Positions 9,753 to 19,438 of a stretch of 64,000 bases of DNA are shown piece by piece. Made by a program: the position numbers and the translations under genes. Origin of the DNA: Serinibacter arcticus (lineage in GTDB: Bacteria > Actinomycetota > Actinomycetes > Actinomycetales > Beutenbergiaceae); contig NZ_RHPJ01000003.1 of NCBI RefSeq assembly GCF_004786095.1, positions 620,001 through 684,000 on the forward strand, read 5' to 3'. The notes under the pieces are model-generated. The model was not told where the DNA came from and did not search any database. It saw only the letters and a program-made list of their open reading frames with translations. The number at the start of each line of letters is the position of its first letter. The first letter of the stretch is position 1.

Positions 9753-12214
9753 GCCGCACGCCGGTCAGCACCTACCGGCTCCAGCTCGGTCCCGACCTGA
9801 CGTTCGACGGCGCCCGCGAGCAGCTGCCCTACCTGCACGACCTGGGCGTCACGGACCTCTACCTCTCCCCCGTGCTGCAGGCGGCACCGGGGTCGACGCA
9901 CGGCTACGACGTCGTCGACCACGACCGCATCAGCGACGTCATGGGCGGGCGTGAGCGACTCGAGGCGTTGTGCGACGCCGCGCACGAGCTCGGCATGGGC
10001 GTCGTGCTGGACATCGTGCCCAACCACATGGCCGTGCCCACGCCCGCGTGGCACAACCGGGCCCTGTGGTCGGTGCTGTCCGACGGCGCCGAGTCGCCGT
10101 ACGCCGACTGGTTCGACGTCGAGTGGGACGCCTCGAACAGCCTGCTCATGCCGATCCTCGGCGACCGCATCGGATCGGTCATCGCCCGCGGCGAGATCAC
10201 GCTCGACACGCAGGACGTGCCGGGGGTGGGCGAGAGGACCGTGCTGCGCTACTTCGAGCACACCTTCCCGGTGCGCCCCGGCACCGAGCAGCTCCCGCTG
10301 ACGCAGCTCCTGCAGCAGCAGCACTACCGCCTCGCCTACTGGCGCGTGGCGGACGAGGAGCTGAACTACCGACGGTTCTTCGACGTCGGGACCCTGGTCG
10401 CCGTGCGGGTGGAGCGCGAGGACGTGTTCGACGCCACCCACGCCGTGGTCGTCGACCTCGTGCGCTCCGGCCACGTCGACGGGCTGCGGATCGATCACCC
10501 GGACGGTCTCGCCGACCCGCGCGGCTACCTCAAGCGCCTGTACGAGCAGACCGACGGCGCGTGGATCGTGGCGGAGAAGATCCTCGAACCCGCCGAGGAG
10601 CTGCCCTCGGACTGGCCGGTGGCCGGCACGACCGGGTACGACGCCGCGTGGCGGATCGGTCAGGTGCTGCACGACCCGGCGGGCGCCAGCCCGCTCGCCG
10701 GCGTGATGCACCAGCTGACCGGCGACGACCCCATGGGGCTGCCCGCGCTCATCGAGTCGAGCAAGCGCCAGATCGTCGAGGAGTCGCTGCACGCCGAGGT
10801 CAACCGCCTGGCGGTGCTCGTGGCCGAGGTCTGCGCCGACGACATCCGGCTGCGCGACCACACGTGGCGCGCCATCAACGACTGCGTCACCGAGATGGTC
10901 ATCGCCATGGAGGGCTACCGCGCCTACGTGGTGCCCGGCGAGAACCCCGCCGGTGCGAGCGTCCATCAGGTCCAGGAGGCGGCTCACCGTGCCGCCTCGC
11001 GCCTGGACGAGGAGCGTGCCGACACGCTCGCCGTCGTCGTCGACCTCGTCCTCGGTCGCGAGGTCGGCAGCGCGGGCCGCACGCTCGAGGCCCGTCGCGC
11101 CGAGATCATCATCCGGTTCCAGCAGGTCTGCGGCGCGGTCACGGCCAAGGGCGTGGAGGACACCGCGTTCTACCGCTGGACGCACCTGGTCAGCCTGTGC
11201 GAGGTCGGCGGTTCACCCGCGTCGTTCGCGCTCGGACCGGATGCGTTCCACGCCTGGGCGGGTCACCAGGCCGAGCGTCAGCCGGCGTCCATGACCGCCG
11301 GCACCACGCACGACACCAAGCGCGGTGCCGACGTCCGCGCGCGCCAGGGGGTGCTGACCGAGCACGCCGACGCGTGGGTCGCCCTCGTCGCCGATCTCCG
11401 CGCGGCCACGCAGGAGACCCGACCGGTCGGCCTCGACGGTCGCAGCGAGAACCTGCTGTGGCAGATGCTCGCCGGCACCTGGACCTCCGACGGACCGCTC
11501 GAGGCCGACCGTCTCACGCGCTACCTCGTGAAGGCGGCGCGCGAGGCCAAGGACTGGACGCGCTGGACCGGCGTCAACGAGAAGGCCGAGGACGAGCTCG
11601 TCACGTTCGCGGCCTCGCTCGGCGAGCACCCTCGCGTGGTGGAGCTGATGACGGCGTGGGTGGAGCGCACCGCGCCGACCGTCCGGGCCGCCACCCTGGG
11701 ACAGACCCTGCTCCAGCTCATGACGACCGGTGTCGCCGACGTCTACCAGGGATCCGAGACGACCCGGATCGCGCTCGTCGACCCCGACAACCGCGGGCCG
11801 GTCGACCACCGCGCCCTCGCGGAGACGCTCGAGCGTCTCGAGTCGGCGTCCCCGAGCACGCTGGGCGAGGAGAAGCTGCACCTGACCGCCACGACGCTCC
11901 GCGCCCGGCGTCGCAACGCCGAGGCCGTCGTCGGGCCGCGGTCGGGGTACCAGGCGCTGCCGACCTCCTCGGGCCACGCGCTCGCGTTCGCGCGGACGCT
12001 CGACGGCGCCCCCGCGCTCGTGACCGTGGTGACGCGGCTGAGCGCGTCGCTGGCCGCCATCGGCGGCTGGGGCGAGCACCAGGTCGTGCTGCCCGAGTCC
12101 GAGCACGGCTGGGTCGACGTCCGCCGTCCCGACACCGTCCACCCCGGCGGCAGCGTGCCCCTGGCGACGCTGCTGGCCCACGGTCCGGTCGCCCTGCTGG
12201 AGGAGGCCCGATGA
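9749..12214 (+). CDS. treY: Maltooligosyl trehalose synthase
   Basis: GH13 intramolecular transglycosylase, 821 aa. It turns the reducing-end alpha-1,4 bond of malto-oligosaccharides into an alpha,alpha-1,1 bond. The start STYRLQL...LPYLHDLGVTDLYLSPVL is diagnostic for TreY. DIVPNHMA, HVDGLRIDHPDG (nucleophile Asp, about 247), WIVAEKIL (acid Glu, about 273) and TTHDTKRGADVRAR (about 520) complete the active site. The GTG start overlaps the glgX stop. The stop overlaps the treZ ATG, so the three are translationally coupled. Confidence 0.96.
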
Positions 12215-14061
12215 ACGCGAGCACGAGCGCTCCCGCGCCGTCCGAGCCGGTGCTGTCAGGCGCCGTCCGCCTGTGGGCGCCGGCCGTCACCGAGGTCGCG
12301 ATCGAGACGGGGGGGCACCGTCTGCCGCTGACCGCGGTCGGTGACGGCTGGTTCGAGGGTCCGGTCCTGGCGCACGGTGCCGACTACGCCTTCCACCTCG
12401 ACGGCGGTCCCGCCCGTCCGGACCCGCGCAGCGCGTGGCAGCCGGACGGCGTCCACGGGGGCAGCCGCTGGTTCGACACATCCGAGCACGACTGGTCGGA
12501 CGGCGACTGGGCCGGTGTCGACGCACGCGGCGCCGTGACCTACGAGCTGCACCTGGGCACGTTCACGGCGACGGGCGACCTCGACGGCGCGATCGCGAGG
12601 CTCGACCACCTGGTCGAGCTCGGCGTCGACATGGTCGAGCTCATGCCGGTGGCGGCGTTCAACGGCGAGCACGGCTGGGGGTACGACGGCGTCGCGCTCT
12701 GGGCCGTGCACCACGCCTACGGCGGCCCCGCCGCGCTGCAGCGCTTCGTCGACGCCGCGCACGCCCGCGGTCTCGGCGTCTGCCTCGACGTCGTCTACAA
12801 CCACCTCGGCCCGAGCGGCAACTACCTGGGCGAGCTCGGCCCGTACTTCACGGACACGCACCACACGCCGTGGGGCGCCGCGGTGAACCTCGACGCACCG
12901 GGAGCCGCGGAGGTGCGCGCGTTCATCGTCGACAACGCGCTGCGCTGGCTGCGCGACTTCCACATCGACGCGCTGCGTCTCGACGCCGTGCACGCGCTGG
13001 TGGACACGTCGGACCGGCACGTGCTGGCCGAGCTGTCGGACGCCGTCGCGCAGGCCGCGGCGCAGGTCGGACGACCGCTGTCGCTCGTGGCCGAGTCCGA
13101 CCTCAACGACGTCGTCATGGTCACGCCGACGGCGCAGGGCGGCCTCGGCATGACGGCCCAGTGGGACGACGACGTGCACCACGCGCTCCACGCCATGCTG
13201 GAGCGCGAGCGGCACGGCTACTACGTCGACTTCGGCGACGCCTCGACGTTCGCCTCGGCGGTCCAGGACGTCTTCGTGCACAACGGCTCGTACTCCACCT
13301 TCCGCGAGGAGGACTGGGGCGCCCCGGTGCCGGACGACGTCGACCCCGCGTCGTTCGTCGTGTTCTCCGCCAACCACGACCAGATCGGCAACCGCGCCAT
13401 CGGTGACCGCCCCGGCGGTCGGAGCGGATCCGCGACGTCGGACCCGGCGCCGCTGGCGGCCTCGGCCGCGCTGGTGCTGCTGTCCCCGTTCACGCCCATG
13501 CTGTTCATGGGCGAGGAGTGGGCCGCGACGACGCCGTTCCAGTTCTTCACCGACCACCCCGAGCCCGAGCTCGGCGAGGCGGTGTCCCAGGGGCGCGCGA
13601 AGGAGTTCGGCGGCCACGGCTGGGCCGACGTGTACGGCGAGGACGTCGAGGTGCCCGATCCGCAGGCCCGCTCGACGTTCACCGACTCGCGGCTGGACTG
13701 GTCCGAGCTGGAGCGGCCCGAGCACGCCCGCGTGCTCGCGTGGCACCGCGACCTCGTGGCGCTGCGCCGCTCCGAGCCTGCGGCGACCGTGCGGGACCGC
13801 CGTCGCACGTCCGTCGAGGTGGGCGGCGACGCCGACGGGAGCGGTCGCGGCGACTGGGTCGTGCTGCACCGCGCACCGGCGGACGGGTCCGCCGCCGGGA
13901 TCGCCGTCGTCGTCAACCTCACCGACGGCGAGATCGAGGTTCCGGTCGGCAACGACGGCCCCGCCCTGGTCTGGGACGAGGCCGCGACGACGATCACCGA
14001 CGACGCGGTCCGCCTCCCGGCCCGCGGCGTCGCCGTCGTGCGCACCTCCGGGACGCGCTGA
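12211..14061 (+). CDS. treZ: Malto-oligosyltrehalose trehalohydrolase
   Basis: GH13 enzyme of 616 aa that cuts trehalose from maltooligosyl-trehalose, finishing the TreX-TreY-TreZ route from glycogen to trehalose (an osmo- and desiccation protectant). An N-terminal CBM48-like region (VRLWAPAVTEVAIET) is followed by YELHLGTFT, VELMPVAAFNGEHGWGYDG and VVYNHLGPSGNY. Catalytic motifs are DALRLDAVH (about 254), AESDLND (about 295) and SANHDQIGNRA (about 388). MGEEWAATTPFQFFTDH is typical of TreZ. ATG 12211 overlaps the treY stop (ATGA). The 46-nt gap to the convergent ABC gene contains only a short GCAGCAGCTGC palindrome. Confidence 0.96.
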   Translation: MNASTSAPAPSEPVLSGAVRLWAPAVTEVAIETGGHRLPLTAVGDGWFEGPVLAHGADYAFHLDGGPARPDPRSAWQPDGVHGGSRWFDTSEHDWSDGDWAGVDARGAVTYELHLGTFTATGDLDGAIARLDHLVELGVDMVELMPVAAFNGEHGWGYDGVALWAVHHAYGGPAALQRFVDAAHARGLGVCLDVVYNHLGPSGNYLGELGPYFTDTHHTPWGAAVNLDAPGAAEVRAFIVDNALRWLRDFHIDALRLDAVHALVDTSDRHVLAELSDAVAQAAAQVGRPLSLVAESDLNDVVMVTPTAQGGLGMTAQWDDDVHHALHAMLERERHGYYVDFGDASTFASAVQDVFVHNGSYSTFREEDWGAPVPDDVDPASFVVFSANHDQIGNRAIGDRPGGRSGSATSDPAPLAASAALVLLSPFTPMLFMGEEWAATTPFQFFTDHPEPELGEAVSQGRAKEFGGHGWADVYGEDVEVPDPQARSTFTDSRLDWSELERPEHARVLAWHRDLVALRRSEPAATVRDRRRTSVEVGGDADGSGRGDWVVLHRAPADGSAAGIAVVVNLTDGEIEVPVGNDGPALVWDEAATTITDDAVRLPARGVAVVRTSGTR

Positions 14062-14107
14062 CAGCCCCTCGGGAGTCGGCTGCAGCAGCTGCTCGACGGC
14101 CGGTCGC

Positions 14108-14866
14108 TCAGCGGTAGTACACCGCGAGCGGCCGGCCGTCGTGCTGCAGCACGTCGACCGGCGTCGCGAACACCTCGCTGAGGATCTCCGGCGTCATGAT
14201 CTCGGCCGGGGTGCCCACGTGGCTGATGGTGCCGTCGGACATCGCCACGATCCGGTCGGCGTACGCCGCGGCGAAGTTGACGTCGTGCACCACGATGACG
14301 ACGGTGCGACCGAGCTCGTCCGCGGCGCGGCGCAGGTGGCCCATCATTGCCACGGCGTGGGCCATGTCGAGATTGTTGAGCGGTTCGTCCAGGAGCACGT
14401 AGTCGGTGTCCTGCGCCAGCACCATGGCGACGTAGGCGCGCTGCCGCTGCCCGCCGGAGAGCTCGTCGAGGAACCGGTCGCCCAGGGTCATCAGGTCGAG
14501 GAACTCCAGGGCGGCGTCCACCTGTGCGACGTCGTGCGTGCTCAGCCGACCCTGCGAGTGCGGGAACCGCCCCGTCGAGACCAGCTGCCGCACCGTGAGG
14601 CGCGTGACGAAGTGGTTCTCCTGGCGCAGGATCGACAGCACCTTGGCGAGGTCGCGCGACCGCGATCGCGCGACGTCGAGTCCCCCGACCTCCACGCGCC
14701 CGGTGTCCGCACCCAGCAGCCGCCCGACGATCGTCAGCATCGTGGACTTGCCGGCGCCGTTCGGTCCGACGAGCGCGGTGATGCCTCCGCGCGGGATCTG
14801 CAGGTCGACCGGTCCGAGCGCGCGGGTGGCGCCGTAGCTCTTGGAGACGTCGGTGAGCGTGATCAC
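14108..14866 (-). CDS. Iron-siderophore ABC transporter ATPase (YclP/FatE-like)
   Basis: 252 aa ATP-binding subunit that powers siderophore import. Walker A is GPNGAGKST (about 34-42), the signature [13 protein letters not shown] follows, Walker B is DYVLLDEPLNNLD, and the H-loop is VVHDVNFA. The wording HSQGRLSTHD and AQDTDYVLLDEPLNNLDM is that of the YclP/VctC/CeuD group, which serves catecholate and petrobactin-type siderophores, rather than FepC. The GTG start overlaps the stop of the upstream permease by 4 nt. It is the last gene of a four-gene operon (binding protein, permease, permease, ATPase). Confidence 0.9.
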   Translation of the reverse strand: MITLTDVSKSYGATRALGPVDLQIPRGGITALVGPNGAGKSTMLTIVGRLLGADTGRVEVGGLDVARSRSRDLAKVLSILRQENHFVTRLTVRQLVSTGRFPHSQGRLSTHDVAQVDAALEFLDLMTLGDRFLDELSGGQRQRAYVAMVLAQDTDYVLLDEPLNNLDMAHAVAMMGHLRRAADELGRTVVIVVHDVNFAAAYADRIVAMSDGTISHVGTPAEIMTPEILSEVFATPVDVLQHDGRPLAVYYR

Positions 14867-15903
14867 CGCAACCCCTTCCTCAGGAGGTGGACCAGGAACA
14901 CCAGGCCACCGACCAGCTCGATGATGACGGAGATCATTCCCCCCGCGTAGAACACGTGCCGGAGCACGAAGTAGGCCCCGAGCAGCACCGCCGTCGCCAG
15001 CAGGGCGACCATCGGCAGCATCCGCGAGTGCTCGTTGGACGCGAGCACCTGGTAGGTGAGCGTCGCGACGACGAACCCGAAGAACGTCATCGGTCCGACC
15101 AGCGAGGTCGAGACCGAGATCAGGACGGCGACGAGCACGAGCACGAGCAGCACCTCGCGCTGGTAGCGCACGCCCAGGTTGGTGGACGTCTCGCGGCCGA
15201 GGGCGAGCACGTCCAGGACGTGACGCCGCCGCCACAGCACGAGGCCGACCACGAGGCACACCCCGAACGCCCACGGCAGGTAGGCGACGTTCGAGACGCT
15301 GATGTTGCCGAACAGCCGGGCCGAGAGGATGTCGAACTCGCTCGGCGTGAGGAGGCGCTGCATGAACGTCGACAGCGACCCGAACCCCATCCCGAGCACG
15401 ACGCCGACCAGCAGCAGCACGTGGAGGTTGGCCTTGCGTCCGGAGAACAGCCAGCCGTACAGCAGCGTCGCGACGAGCACCATCAGGAGGCTCTGCAGCG
15501 CGACCTTGCCCAGACCGTCGGTGGCCGCCAGCGCGCCGGCCCCCAGGAAGAACACCAGTGCGGTCTGGATCACGCGGTAGAGCGCGTCGAAACCGAGGAT
15601 CGACGGCGTGAGGATGCGGTTCGCCGTCGCGGTGTGGAAGGCCAGCGTGCCCACGCCCTGGCAGAACGCCACGACGACGATGGTGCCGATCGACACCAGC
15701 CGCATCTGCACGATGGTCCGGTGGCCGGCCGAGCCGACGGGCAGGCGGTTGTCCCAGAGCAGGATGCCCGCGGCGAACAGCAGCGTCAGCGCACCAGCGA
15801 CGGCCGCCGGCACCCAGGTCGGGACGCGACGCGGCGTGGGACGCGAGGTGTCGGTGGCGGTGTCGGTGTGCGCGGCGACGCCCTCGGACACCGTCTCAGC
15901 CAC
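14863..15903 (-). CDS. Iron-siderophore ABC transporter permease, FecCD family (second subunit)
   Basis: 346 aa inner-membrane permease of the BtuC/FecCD fold with about nine hydrophobic segments. Segments include PAAVAGALTLLFAAGILL near residue 32 and LVLVLVAVLISVSTSLVGPMTFFGFVVATLTYQ near 250. The conserved family stretch ...LVGPMTFFGFVVATL corresponds to the usual G-P-I-x-F-x-G-L-x-x-P element, modified as in the YclO/FatC group. Its start overlaps the end of the other permease gene by 8 nt, and its stop overlaps the ATPase start. It pairs with the permease at 15896. Confidence 0.88.
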   Translation of the reverse strand: MAETVSEGVAAHTDTATDTSRPTPRRVPTWVPAAVAGALTLLFAAGILLWDNRLPVGSAGHRTIVQMRLVSIGTIVVVAFCQGVGTLAFHTATANRILTPSILGFDALYRVIQTALVFFLGAGALAATDGLGKVALQSLLMVLVATLLYGWLFSGRKANLHVLLLVGVVLGMGFGSLSTFMQRLLTPSEFDILSARLFGNISVSNVAYLPWAFGVCLVVGLVLWRRRHVLDVLALGRETSTNLGVRYQREVLLVLVLVAVLISVSTSLVGPMTFFGFVVATLTYQVLASNEHSRMLPMVALLATAVLLGAYFVLRHVFYAGGMISVIIELVGGLVFLVHLLRKGLR

Positions 15904-16879
15904 GACGCGTCCGCAGCACGAGCGTGATGAACACGGCGGCGCCGAGAATCCCGAGGACCATCGAGGCCGGGACCTCGAACGGCATCCGGACGGTGCGGCC
16001 CACGATGTCGCAGATCGTCACGAGCGCGACGCCGCCCAGGCAGACCCACGGCAGGTTCGACCGCAGGTCGTCGCCCCGCAGCATCGAGACGATGTTGGGC
16101 ACCACGAGGCCGATGAACGGCAGGAAGCCGACGACGACGGTCGTCACCCCCGTCGCGACCGCCACCAGCGCCGTGCCCAGGAACACCACGCGCTCGTAGC
16201 CGAGGCCGACGTTGGTGGCGACCTCCTTGCCCAGGCCCGCGACGGTGAAGCGGTCGGCGACGACGAACACGACCACGGCGATGACCGCCACGACCCACAG
16301 CACCTCGTACCGGCCGCGCACGACGCTCGTGAAGCTGCCCATGAACCAGGTGCCCAGGAGCTGGAGGTAGTTCGTCTGGACGGCGATGACCGTGGAGGCC
16401 GCGCTCACCACCGCGCCGAGCATGATCCCGACGATGGGCACGACCAGGGCCGAGCGGATCGCGACCCGCCGCAGGATGAGCATGAAGACCATCGCGCCGA
16501 CGAAGGCCGAGGCGCTGGCGATGACCATGCGGGTGGTGAGGCCCGCCGTCGGGAGCAGGATGATCGAGAGCAGCAGGCCGAGGGCGGCCCACTCGGTCGT
16601 GCCGCTCGTGGTGGGCTCGACGAACTTGTTCTGCGTGAGCAGCTGCATCACGAGCCCGCTCATCGCCATCGCGCTGCCGGCGAGCACGAGGGCCAGCGTC
16701 CGGGGGACGCGCGTGATGTGGAACATCGCGACGCCGTCGTCGGCCCCGAGCACGTCGTAGACGCCGATGAACAGCGAGGCGACGACGAGGCCGAGGGTCA
16801 CGACGACGGCGGCGGGCAGCGCGAGACGGCGCGGCCGGGTGGCCGCGCCGTCCCGGGCGACGGTGAGCGTCTTCGTCAC
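15896..16879 (-). CDS. Iron-siderophore ABC transporter permease, FecCD family (first subunit)
   Basis: About 327 aa polytopic FecCD permease of the YclN/FatD group. Features: RVPRTLALVLAGSAMAMSGLVMQLLTQNKFVEPTTSGTTE (the conserved R-x-P-R-x-L-x-A-x-x-x-G entry motif and coupling region) and FLPFIGLVVPNIVSMLRGDD (the family GPIGFVGLVVPH motif in a variant form). I chose GTG 16879 (VTKTLTV), which leaves 31 nt after the binding-protein stop. An in-frame GTG at 16936 would overlap that gene and adds an unremarkable Arg/Pro-rich extension. Confidence 0.86.
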   Translation of the reverse strand: MTKTLTVARDGAATRPRRLALPAAVVVTLGLVVASLFIGVYDVLGADDGVAMFHITRVPRTLALVLAGSAMAMSGLVMQLLTQNKFVEPTTSGTTEWAALGLLLSIILLPTAGLTTRMVIASASAFVGAMVFMLILRRVAIRSALVVPIVGIMLGAVVSAASTVIAVQTNYLQLLGTWFMGSFTSVVRGRYEVLWVVAVIAVVVFVVADRFTVAGLGKEVATNVGLGYERVVFLGTALVAVATGVTTVVVGFLPFIGLVVPNIVSMLRGDDLRSNLPWVCLGGVALVTICDIVGRTVRMPFEVPASMVLGILGAAVFITLVLRTRRG

Positions 16880-16910
16880 GGGTGGTAACTGTGACGCGGT
16901 CGGCGGGCGC

Positions 16911-17957
16911 TCAGCGCGCGGCGCCGAACGCCTCACCGATCTGGTCGTAGAGCGCCGTGTACGCCTGGATGTCCTCGGTCAGGTAGAAGTCGGGGTCGAG
17001 GTAGACGATCTGGTTCTGCGCGACGGCCGTGACGCCCGCCAGCGCCTCGGAACCCGAGATGAGCTGCTGGGCGGAGGTGTACTCCCCCTCGCCGACGCCG
17101 GAGCCGTCCCGGTCGAGCACGACCAGCCAGTCGGGGTTGGCGGCCGCGATGGCCTCGACGCTGATGTCGTCACCGTGCGAGACGTCCTCCGCGGCCTGCT
17201 CGATGGCGGGGGTGAGCCCGAGCGTCGGGAAGAGGACGCCGATGCTGCGGCCCGTGACCGGGGCGCTGTAGGCGATCTCACCACCGGAGGTGATCAGTCC
17301 GATGACGGTGTCCGTGCCGTTGTAGGCCTCGGCCGCGGTCGCGATGGAGTCCTCGTAGTCGGCGACGATCGCGGCGGCGTCGTCCTCGCGGTCGAAGATC
17401 TGACCGAGGATCTCGACCTGGCGCGTCATCTCGGCCTCCGGGTCCTCGCCCTCGCGCGGCGCGAGCTCGATCACGACGGCCTGCGGGTTCTGCGCCTTGA
17501 TGTCGGCGTAGGACTCGCTGAAGCGATAGCCCCCGATGATGAGGTCGGGCTGCGCCTCGATGATCGCCTCGAGGTTGGGCTCGCGATGGCTCCCGACGTC
17601 GAGCACGGCGGCGTCGTCGGTGTAGGCGGGCCAGACGTCGCCCATGATCGTCTTCGGCGCCGCGACCAGCGGGACGTCCCACGCGTGCAGCGTCTCGAAG
17701 ACGTGGTTGTCGAGCGCGACCACGCGCTCCGGGTTCACCTCGACCTCGACCTCGCCGTGGTTGTCGGTGATCGTGACGGTCCCCGCGTCCGACGAGCTGG
17801 CGGACCCCTCACCGCTCCCGGAGGTGGAGGTGGCGTCGGCCGCGTCCGTGCCGGTGTCGGTTCCGGCATCGGCACCGCCGCACGCGGCGAGCGCGAGAGC
17901 GGCCAGACCGGCGGTGGCGGTGGTGAGCAGGCGGGCGGTCAGGGACCGGCGTGACAT
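16911..17957 (-). CDS. Siderophore-binding lipoprotein of ABC importer (YclQ/FatB-like)
   Basis: 348 aa extracellular, lipid-anchored solute-binding protein. A signal peptide with lipobox LAAC (Cys near residue 25) is followed by a Gly/Ser/Thr/Asp linker and a class III binding fold. Motifs NPERVVALDNHVFETLHAWDV, NLEAIIEAQPDLIIGG and IAAANPDWLVVLDRD are typical of FatB/CeuE/YclQ proteins that bind catecholate-type iron complexes. It is the first gene of the importer operon. Tandem IdeR/DtxR-like iron boxes lie 27-60 nt upstream of its ATG. No siderophore synthetase is present in the window, so the ligand may be a xenosiderophore. Confidence 0.9.
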   Translation of the reverse strand: MSRRSLTARLLTTATAGLAALALAACGGADAGTDTGTDAADATSTSGSGEGSASSSDAGTVTITDNHGEVEVEVNPERVVALDNHVFETLHAWDVPLVAAPKTIMGDVWPAYTDDAAVLDVGSHREPNLEAIIEAQPDLIIGGYRFSESYADIKAQNPQAVVIELAPREGEDPEAEMTRQVEILGQIFDREDDAAAIVADYEDSIATAAEAYNGTDTVIGLITSGGEIAYSAPVTGRSIGVLFPTLGLTPAIEQAAEDVSHGDDISVEAIAAANPDWLVVLDRDGSGVGEGEYTSAQQLISGSEALAGVTAVAQNQIVYLDPDFYLTEDIQAYTALYDQIGEAFGAAR

Positions 17958-17983
17958 CGATCGACTCCAGGGTTCAGGGTTGG

Positions 17984-18017
17984 TGAGGCAAGCCTCATCT
18001 CACCAAGGCAACCCTAA
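17984..18017. promoter_or_regulatory. Tandem IdeR/DtxR-type iron boxes
   Basis: Two overlapping 19-bp sites resemble the DtxR/IdeR consensus TTAGGTTAGCCTAACCTAA. On the plus strand 17984-18002 matches at 13/19. On the minus strand 17999-18017 matches at 11/19. The first contains the perfect palindrome TGAGGC-AA-GCCTCA's half-sites. They lie immediately upstream of the siderophore-binding lipoprotein gene, consistent with iron repression of the importer operon. Confidence 0.65.
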
Positions 18018-18061
18018 GTCTGGCAAGCGCCGGCCATCCCTCGGACGCGGGACCGGTCGAC

Positions 18062-18117
18062 CGAGAACGCCCCAGGTCGCGCCATCCGTGGGGATGGCGC
18101 GACCTGGGGCGTTCTCG
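18062..18117 (-). terminator. Perfect 26-bp hairpin after the M23 peptidase gene
   Basis: The arms 18062-18087 and 18092-18117 are perfectly complementary over 26 bp around the 4-nt loop GTGG. It lies 19 nt beyond the stop codon of the peptidase gene and upstream of the iron boxes. It would both terminate the peptidase transcript and insulate the importer promoter. The stem is longer than needed for a terminator. Confidence 0.75.
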
Positions 18118-18136
18118 TGCGGGGGCGTCCGGTCCG

Positions 18137-19303
18137 TCAGGGGGTGGCCATGGGCTCCGGGGTCGGGGCGGCGGTGGACGACGGGTCCGGCGAGGGCGTC
18201 GGGGTCGCGCTCGGGTCCGGTGACGGCGTCGCCGTGGGGGCCGGGCTCGGTTCCGGGGTGGGCTCGGGAGCGGGGGTCGGCGTGGGGGTCGGTGTCGGTG
18301 TCGGGGTGGGGGTGGGCGTTGGCGTGGGCTCCGGGGTCGGTGGCGGCGTCGGCACAGGGGTCGGCGTCGGCGTGGGGACCGGCGTCGGGCTCGGCTCCGG
18401 CGTCGGGACGGGAGTCGGCGACGGTGCGGGCGCTGGGGCGGTCGGCACCGGGGCGGTCGGGACGGGCGCCGCGGGGACGGCGGGACCGGCGGCGCGCCGC
18501 TCGCGCAGCGCCTCCTGGGCCGTGAGCCAGTCCTGCGTCAGGGGTACGGCGGTCACGGCCGTCCCGGCCCGGAGGTCGATGCCCTGCGACAGCAGGTAGG
18601 GCACCGGGTCGACGGCCTCGCCGTCGATCCGCACCGCGAAGTGCAGGTGCGGGCCGCTGGAGCGCCCCTCGTTCCCCACGACGGCGATGATCTGACCCTC
18701 GCGCACGACGTCGCCCGCCGTGACGAGGATGCCGTCCTGCGCCATGTGGTTGTAGGTGGTCACGACGCCGTCGCCGTGGTCGACGGCGACCAGGTGGCCG
18801 GTGTTGCCGTAGGCGTAGCCGAGTCCCGTGAACACCACGGTGCCCGCGGCCGCCGAGCGGATCGGGTAGCCGAGCGGCGCCGAGATGTCGATGCCGTTGT
18901 GCAGACCGGCCGACGTCACGCCGGCGATGGCACCACGGAGGCCGAAGGGCGAGGTGAAGCGGCCCTGAGCGAGCGGGTGGACCCAGCCCTGCTCGGAGAC
19001 CGGGATGCCGTCGGCCACGAGCTGGGCCCGGTAGACGTCGACGTCCGCGGGCGGCGGCGGGGGCGGCGCCTCGGCCTGGACCACCGTCGGCGACCACCAC
19101 TGCGCGATGGCCGCGGCGCCCTCGTCGACGCCCATCACCTCGTGCATGGGAGCGCCGAGGCCGGTCGCCCCGCCGTCGTGCCACACCACGGTCGGTGCGG
19201 CCGAGGCGACGGCACCCGTGCCCGCCACCAGCGCCACGGCGCCGACGCCGGCCACCGCCGCCGTCCGCAGCGCACGCGCCATCCGGTTCCCGACCGATCT
19301 CAT
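18137..19303 (-). CDS. Secreted M23 (LytM) metallopeptidase with Pro/Thr-rich C-terminal tail
   Basis: About 388 aa with the start chosen here. A signal peptide ([21 protein letters not shown]...ASAA) is followed by a Pro-rich linker. The LytM domain contains the zinc ligands HNGIDIS (HxxxD) and HLHF (HxH), with FTSPFGLRG and [21 protein letters not shown] around them. This fits a peptidoglycan DD- or cross-bridge endopeptidase. The last about 120 residues are almost pure Pro/Thr/Ser/Ala/Glu repeats (PTPTPTP...), probably a wall-spanning or glycosylated stalk. In-frame upstream starts at 19372 and 19393 are possible and would only lengthen the n-region. ATG 19303 gives the most normal signal peptide. 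Confidence 0.85.
   Translation of the reverse strand: MRSVGNRMARALRTAAVAGVGAVALVAGTGAVASAAPTVVWHDGGATGLGAPMHEVMGVDEGAAAIAQWWSPTVVQAEAPPPPPPADVDVYRAQLVADGIPVSEQGWVHPLAQGRFTSPFGLRGAIAGVTSAGLHNGIDISAPLGYPIRSAAAGTVVFTGLGYAYGNTGHLVAVDHGDGVVTTYNHMAQDGILVTAGDVVREGQIIAVVGNEGRSSGPHLHFAVRIDGEAVDPVPYLLSQGIDLRAGTAVTAVPLTQDWLTAQEALRERRAAGPAVPAAPVPTAPVPTAPAPAPSPTPVPTPEPSPTPVPTPTPTPVPTPPPTPEPTPTPTPTPTPTPTPTPTPAPEPTPEPSPAPTATPSPDPSATPTPSPDPSSTAAPTPEPMATP
18160..18470. repeat. Low-complexity Pro-Thr repeat coding segment
   Basis: This part of the peptidase gene is an imperfect tandem array of GGGGTCGG/GTCGGTGT-type units (plus-strand view) encoding (P-T)n. Such arrays are prone to copy-number change and to assembly error, so the exact tail length should be treated with caution. 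Confidence 0.7.
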
Positions 19304-19438
19304 CCTGGACAACCCGCCACCGCTCCCGTACCCGCTCGTGTGTCGAACCGACATCATCACCGACCGCCGCATCGCCGTCGTGACCTGCCTCACACGCTAA
19401 CCCGCCGACCTCAGGACGGGCACGTTAGGTTCGTGCTC

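Noticed and set aside
18160-18470. Minisatellite outside genes
   Set aside because: The repeat is in-frame coding sequence for the Pro-Thr tail of the M23 peptidase, not intergenic.
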